DNA from: an uncultured Eubacteriales bacterium
GTDB lineage: Bacteria > Bacillota > Clostridia > Oscillospirales > Acutalibacteraceae
Reading direction: 5' to 3'
Assembly (NCBI GenBank): GCA_934464615.1
Contig: CAKSKA010000001.1
Coordinates: forward strand, 62,001-126,000
Length of the DNA stretch: 64,000 nucleotides
Shown here: positions 61,122 to 64,000 of the stretch, piece after piece
Layout of the letters: every line of letters begins with the position of its first letter
How positions within the stretch are numbered: the stretch's first letter is position 1
The notes under the pieces: generated by a model
Database searches by the model: none
What the model was told of the DNA's origin: nothing
Seen by the model: the letters and a program-made list of their open reading frames with translations, nothing else
Program-made: the position numbers and the translations under genes

Positions 61122-61820
61122 CTATTTTACGATGTTTTTCTCCTTCATCATCCTTGCAATATAAACAAAGGGCGTATCAAGCAGGCTTGTAAAAATATAT
61201 ATAACGTAACTTGAAATTACTATGGAAATCAATGTTTTATTATCATAAACACCGAAAAATGCCGTAAAATTGAATATAACGGTATTTACTATTTGCGAAA
61301 TAAGTGTTGAAAAGTTGTTTCTGAACCATAAAAAGCGATGTCTGTCGCCGCTTTTTTCAGATGTAAGATCCCACCATTTGTGGTATAAAAACACATCAAG
61401 ACGCTGCGATACGGCATATCCCAATATGCTTGCCGCCACAAGACGCGGTGTTGTGGAAAATATTACAGACAGGCTTTCCCGTGCAAAGTCGTTTTCGCTT
61501 GGTGTATATAAAAACCAAAATTGCGAAAGGCCGAGCATTGCAACTGCTGCAAAAATGCCTATGTATACGGCTTTGTTTGCTGCTTTTTTTCCGTAATTTT
61601 CACTTAAAATATCCGTTATAAGATATGTGCTTGCAAACAAAACATTTCCGAGCGTCTGCTCCATACCGAAAGCGCGTATTAAAAGCAGCACTTCAATATT
61701 TGCCAAAACGGTGGCGATTACCGTAAAAGCAAACAGTCCGGACTTTCCGAAAAGGCGGTATGCCAGCAGCACGCCGCCGTAGATTATAACAACCGATAGT
61801 AAAAGCAATAATTCATTCAT
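61122..61820 (-). CDS. Queuosine precursor transporter (YhhQ/VUT family)
   Basis: A 232-residue, roughly six-helix protein of the VUT/YhhQ family, which imports 7-deazapurine precursors (preQ0 or preQ1) for queuosine modification of tRNA. Typical: 'ASTYLITDILSENYGKKAANKAVYIG', 'RLVAASILGYAVSQRLDVFLYHKW' and 'RNNFSTLISQIVNTVIF'. Stand-alone gene adjacent to the second inverted-repeat element. Confidence 0.92.
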   Translation of the reverse strand: MNELLLLLSVVIIYGGVLLAYRLFGKSGLFAFTVIATVLANIEVLLLIRAFGMEQTLGNVLFASTYLITDILSENYGKKAANKAVYIGIFAAVAMLGLSQFWFLYTPSENDFARESLSVIFSTTPRLVAASILGYAVSQRLDVFLYHKWWDLTSEKSGDRHRFLWFRNNFSTLISQIVNTVIFNFTAFFGVYDNKTLISIVISSYVIYIFTSLLDTPFVYIARMMKEKNIVK

Positions 61821-61833
61821 TAGTTTTTTCTCC

Positions 61834-61994
61834 TTAGCGTGACAGGATTCGAACCTGCCGCGGTTTCGCTCGCCGCCTTTTAGATTGCGGCTTTGCGTTT
61901 ATTTTTGCAAGGCGTCATATTTCAAGTTTTGAGGCAATGTATTATGCAAAATTTTGTTTCGTAGGCGTGACAGGTTCGAGTCCTGTCATGCTAA
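61834..61994. repeat. Inverted-repeat element, copy 2 (161 bp, internally deleted)
   Basis: Ends TTAGCGTGACAGG (61834-61846) and CCTGTCATGCTAA (61982-61994) are inverted repeats with one mismatch. Two blocks are identical to copy 1 at 721-998: 52 bp (61861-61912) and 71 bp (61918-61988). About 120 bp of copy 1 is missing between them. The ends again mimic tRNA T-arms. A hairpin with GGCTG/CAGCC arms (61998-62027) follows. The remaining ~80 bp to the nfnB end shows nothing recognisable. Confidence 0.8.
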
Positions 61995-62105
61995 AAAGGC
62001 TGCAAAAAACTTTCGTTTTTTACAGCCCGGTTACATTCCTAAAGTCCATAGTTTTGTTTTGTGACAGGATGGTTACGAACTGTCAGTTATTTAAATGTAT
62101 AAAAC

Positions 62106-63530
62106 TTATTTGTTTTTATTTTTAATGTACTCGTCAATAGCCGCTGCCGCATTCTTTCCGGCACCCATTGCAAGTATAACCGTTGCAGCGCCCGTTACCG
62201 CGTCGCCGCCGGCAAATATGCCTTCTCTCGAAGTCTGTCCGGTTGCTTCATCCGCAATAATTCCGCCCCACTTTTGCGTTTCAAGATCGTGTGTTGTGGA
62301 TTTTATAAGCGGATTGGGCGACGTACCCAGCGCCATAATTACGCAGTCAACATCAATCTCAAATTCACTGTTTTCCTTTACAATAGGTCTGCGTCTGCCT
62401 GATGCGTCCGGCTCGCCGAGTTCCATTTCAATACATTTAATTCCCGTAACAAATCCGTTTTTCGGATCCCTGCGGTCGTTTTCGTTCCTGTAACCGTAGA
62501 TTTCCACCGGATTTGTAAGCGTTTTGAAGATTATGCCTTCCTCCATGGCATGTTCAACCTCTTCATGCCTTGCGGGTAATTCTTCCATACCTCTGCGGTA
62601 TATTATGTAAACCTCTGCGCCAAGACGTTTTGCACATCTTGCTGCGTCCATGGCAACGTTACCGCCGCCTACCACCGCAACTTTTTTCGGATGCTGCACA
62701 GGTGTGTCGCTGTCGGGGGTATAGGCTTTCATAAGATTGATTCTTGTTAAAAATTCATTTGCAGAGTAAACGCCTTTGTAGTTTTCACCCGGTATATTCA
62801 TAAATTTGGGCAGTCCTGCACCGGAGCCTATAAATACCGCCTCAAAACCGTATTCATCAAGCAGTTCGTCGACCGAGAAAGTCCTGCCTATAACGGTGTT
62901 GGTCTCTATTTTAACACCGAGTTTTTTAAGTCCTTCTATTTCGGTTTGCACTATGGATTTCGGCAGTCTGAATTCCGGAATACCGTAAACCAAAACACCG
63001 CCTGCAACGTGCAGCGCTTCAAAAACGGTTACTTCGTAACCCATTTTTGCAAGATCGCCCGCACAGGTAAGTCCCGAGGGACCTGAGCCTACAACCGCTA
63101 CTTTGTGACCGTTGCTTGTTAATTTCTTTTTAATGTCATTATCAACAGTAGAATTGTGATAATCGGCAACAAATCTTTCAAGTCTGCCTATGCCTACGCT
63201 TTCCGCCTTTATACCGCGCACACATTTGCCTTCGCACTGTTTTTCCTGCGGGCATACCCTGCCGCAGACTGCCGGAAGGGAAGAGGAAAGCGCAATTACG
63301 TCATATGCGCCTTCAAAATCGCCTTCGGCAACTTTGGCAATAAACTCCGGAATGTGTATTTTTACGGGACATCCGGAAATACACGGTTTTGTTTTGCAGT
63401 TAAGGCAGCGCTTTGCTTCGCTTACGGCGTCCTGTGCGCTGTAACCCAACGCTACCTCGTCAAAGTTTTTATTGCGTATATCTGCCGGCTGCACCGGCAT
63501 TTCGTGCTTTTTAGGCGACATATCAGCCAT
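62106..63530 (-). CDS. NfnB/GltD-like NADPH-dependent oxidoreductase, large subunit
   Basis: A 474-residue flavoprotein of the glutamate synthase small-subunit type. Two N-terminal [4Fe-4S] sites ('CLNCKTKPCISGCP', 'CGRVCPQEKQCEGKC') are followed by FAD ('VAVVGSGPSGLTCAGDLAKMGY') and NADP(H) ('VAVVGGGNVAMDAARCAKRLG') domains. It pairs with the [2Fe-2S] subunit upstream, as in NfnAB/SudAB, which bifurcate electrons between NADH, ferredoxin and NADP. Start at 63530; it overlaps the partner by 8 bp. A glutamate synthase role is less likely without a large GltB here. Confidence 0.85.
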   Translation of the reverse strand: MADMSPKKHEMPVQPADIRNKNFDEVALGYSAQDAVSEAKRCLNCKTKPCISGCPVKIHIPEFIAKVAEGDFEGAYDVIALSSSLPAVCGRVCPQEKQCEGKCVRGIKAESVGIGRLERFVADYHNSTVDNDIKKKLTSNGHKVAVVGSGPSGLTCAGDLAKMGYEVTVFEALHVAGGVLVYGIPEFRLPKSIVQTEIEGLKKLGVKIETNTVIGRTFSVDELLDEYGFEAVFIGSGAGLPKFMNIPGENYKGVYSANEFLTRINLMKAYTPDSDTPVQHPKKVAVVGGGNVAMDAARCAKRLGAEVYIIYRRGMEELPARHEEVEHAMEEGIIFKTLTNPVEIYGYRNENDRRDPKNGFVTGIKCIEMELGEPDASGRRRPIVKENSEFEIDVDCVIMALGTSPNPLIKSTTHDLETQKWGGIIADEATGQTSREGIFAGGDAVTGAATVILAMGAGKNAAAAIDEYIKNKNK

Positions 63531-64000
63531 TGTTTTGCGCCCCCTTAAAAAGATTGCAGGTTTCTTCGTATTTATGCTTTTCAAAATCTGCATACATATT
63601 GCTTCTTGACATTGCTTCGTCAAAGTCAATTTCGTGTCCGTCAAATTCAGGACCGTCAACACAGGCAAACACGGTCTTTCCGCCGACGCTCAATCGGCAT
63701 CCGCCGCACATACCCGTGCCGTCTATCATAATCGGATTCATGGAAGCCACTGTTTTAACGCCGTATTCGCGTGTTAAATTGCACACAAATTTCATCATTA
63801 TCAGCGGACCTATCGTTATAACTTCGTCAAACTGTTCGCCGCTGTCAAGCAATTCTTTAAGCGCATCGGTAACAAGTCCTTTTTTGCCCGCGGTGCCGTC
63901 GTCGCTTACAAGTATATAGCGGGATGATGCTTTTTTAAACTCATCCTCTAAAATAACAAGGTCCTTGTTTCTGAATCCTGTTATTGCGGTAACGTCACAG
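63523..64000 (-). CDS. NfnA-like FAD/[2Fe-2S] subunit, 5' end outside the window
   Basis: The C-terminal ~159 residues of a ferredoxin-NADP reductase-like subunit (NfnA/SudB/PyrK type). 'SRYILVSDDGTAGKKGLVTDAL' and 'ITIGPLIMMKFVC' belong to the nucleotide-binding domain. 'GTGMCGGCRLSVGGKTVFACVDGPEFDGHEIDF' carries the C-terminal [2Fe-2S] cysteines. The reading frame is open to the right edge, so the start lies beyond 64000. It is co-transcribed with, and overlaps, the NfnB-like gene. Together they form a transhydrogenase. Confidence 0.9.
   Translation of the reverse strand, partial: CDVTAITGFRNKDLVILEDEFKKASSRYILVSDDGTAGKKGLVTDALKELLDSGEQFDEVITIGPLIMMKFVCNLTREYGVKTVASMNPIMIDGTGMCGGCRLSVGGKTVFACVDGPEFDGHEIDFDEAMSRSNMYADFEKHKYEETCNLFKGAQNNG

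Noticed and set aside
1..64000. CRISPR array, prophage or integrative element
   Set aside because: No regularly spaced repeats, Cas genes, integrase, or phage structural genes were seen. Only the MuF-like segment in the toxin is phage-related.

Overview
The window looks like a chromosomal segment of a low-to-mid GC Gram-positive anaerobe of the Clostridia, most likely a spore-forming, carbohydrate-degrading gut member of the Oscillospiraceae/Ruminococcaceae. This is an inference from gene content: a SleB-type spore cortex-lytic enzyme, CIRCE/HrcA heat-shock control, an L10 leader before rplJL, an NfnAB-type electron-bifurcating transhydrogenase, a teichoic-acid type locus with a choline kinase/cytidylyltransferase fusion, and several intracellular glycan-degradation operons. 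No rRNA, CRISPR array, prophage structural module or recognisable transposase gene was seen.

Layout. 1-1.4 kb: tandem feoA genes under a cluster of DtxR-type operators, then a DtxR/MntR-type regulator; a short terminal-inverted-repeat element (copy 1) lies between the operators and the regulator. 1.6-9.8 kb: divergent cell-envelope operons. One carries a CPBP protease, a CDP-glycerol glycerophosphotransferase and a YidC-sulfatase fusion. The other carries a wHTH-cytidylyltransferase-choline kinase fusion, a small membrane protein and an NCS1 permease. 9.9-11.5 kb: divergent tRNA-Gln and tRNA-Ala, a HAD phosphatase and a YbaK protein. 11.5-23 kb: glycan genes (YqeY, GH31, SGNH esterase, Cys-rich protein; UDP-galactopyranose mutase; PadR/DUF1700 pair; MFS-LacI-GH39 operon; beta-helix protein). 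23.1-26 kb: housekeeping operon tsaE-tsaB-rpiB-upp-ppa. 26.1-33.6 kb: cell-wall genes (RodA/FtsW, CDF transporter, Ddl, membrane-anchored MurF-like ligase, alpha/beta hydrolase, MurA). 33.6-40.4 kb: WalJ-like MBL, RlmH, L33-SecE-NusG, L11-L1, a MATE exporter, then L10-L7/L12.

40.5-45.5 kb: a maltodextrin-type ABC importer with MalQ and a TspO protein. 45.5-50.3 kb: hrcA-grpE-dnaK-dnaJ. 50.4-53.6 kb: SleB-like hydrolase, CPA2 antiporter, a membrane protein of unknown function and a frameshifted trmL. 53.7-57.4 kb: the glycolytic operon pgk-tpiA-gpmI. 57.4-59.3 kb: an accessory cassette with an XRE regulator, a barnase-family RNase toxin carrying a MuF-like zinc module, and a barstar-like inhibitor; identical 41-bp terminator hairpins flank it in direct orientation. 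59.3-61 kb: kdgK-eda. 61-64 kb: a queuosine-precursor transporter, copy 2 of the inverted-repeat element, and nfnB-nfnA, with nfnA running off the right edge.

The most novel material is the terminator-flanked barnase/barstar cassette, the inverted-repeat element whose ends mimic tRNA T-arms, the domain fusions in the envelope genes (YidC-sulfatase, HTH-LicC-LicA, membrane-MurF, extended SecE), and a structured leader upstream of rpmG-secE-nusG.
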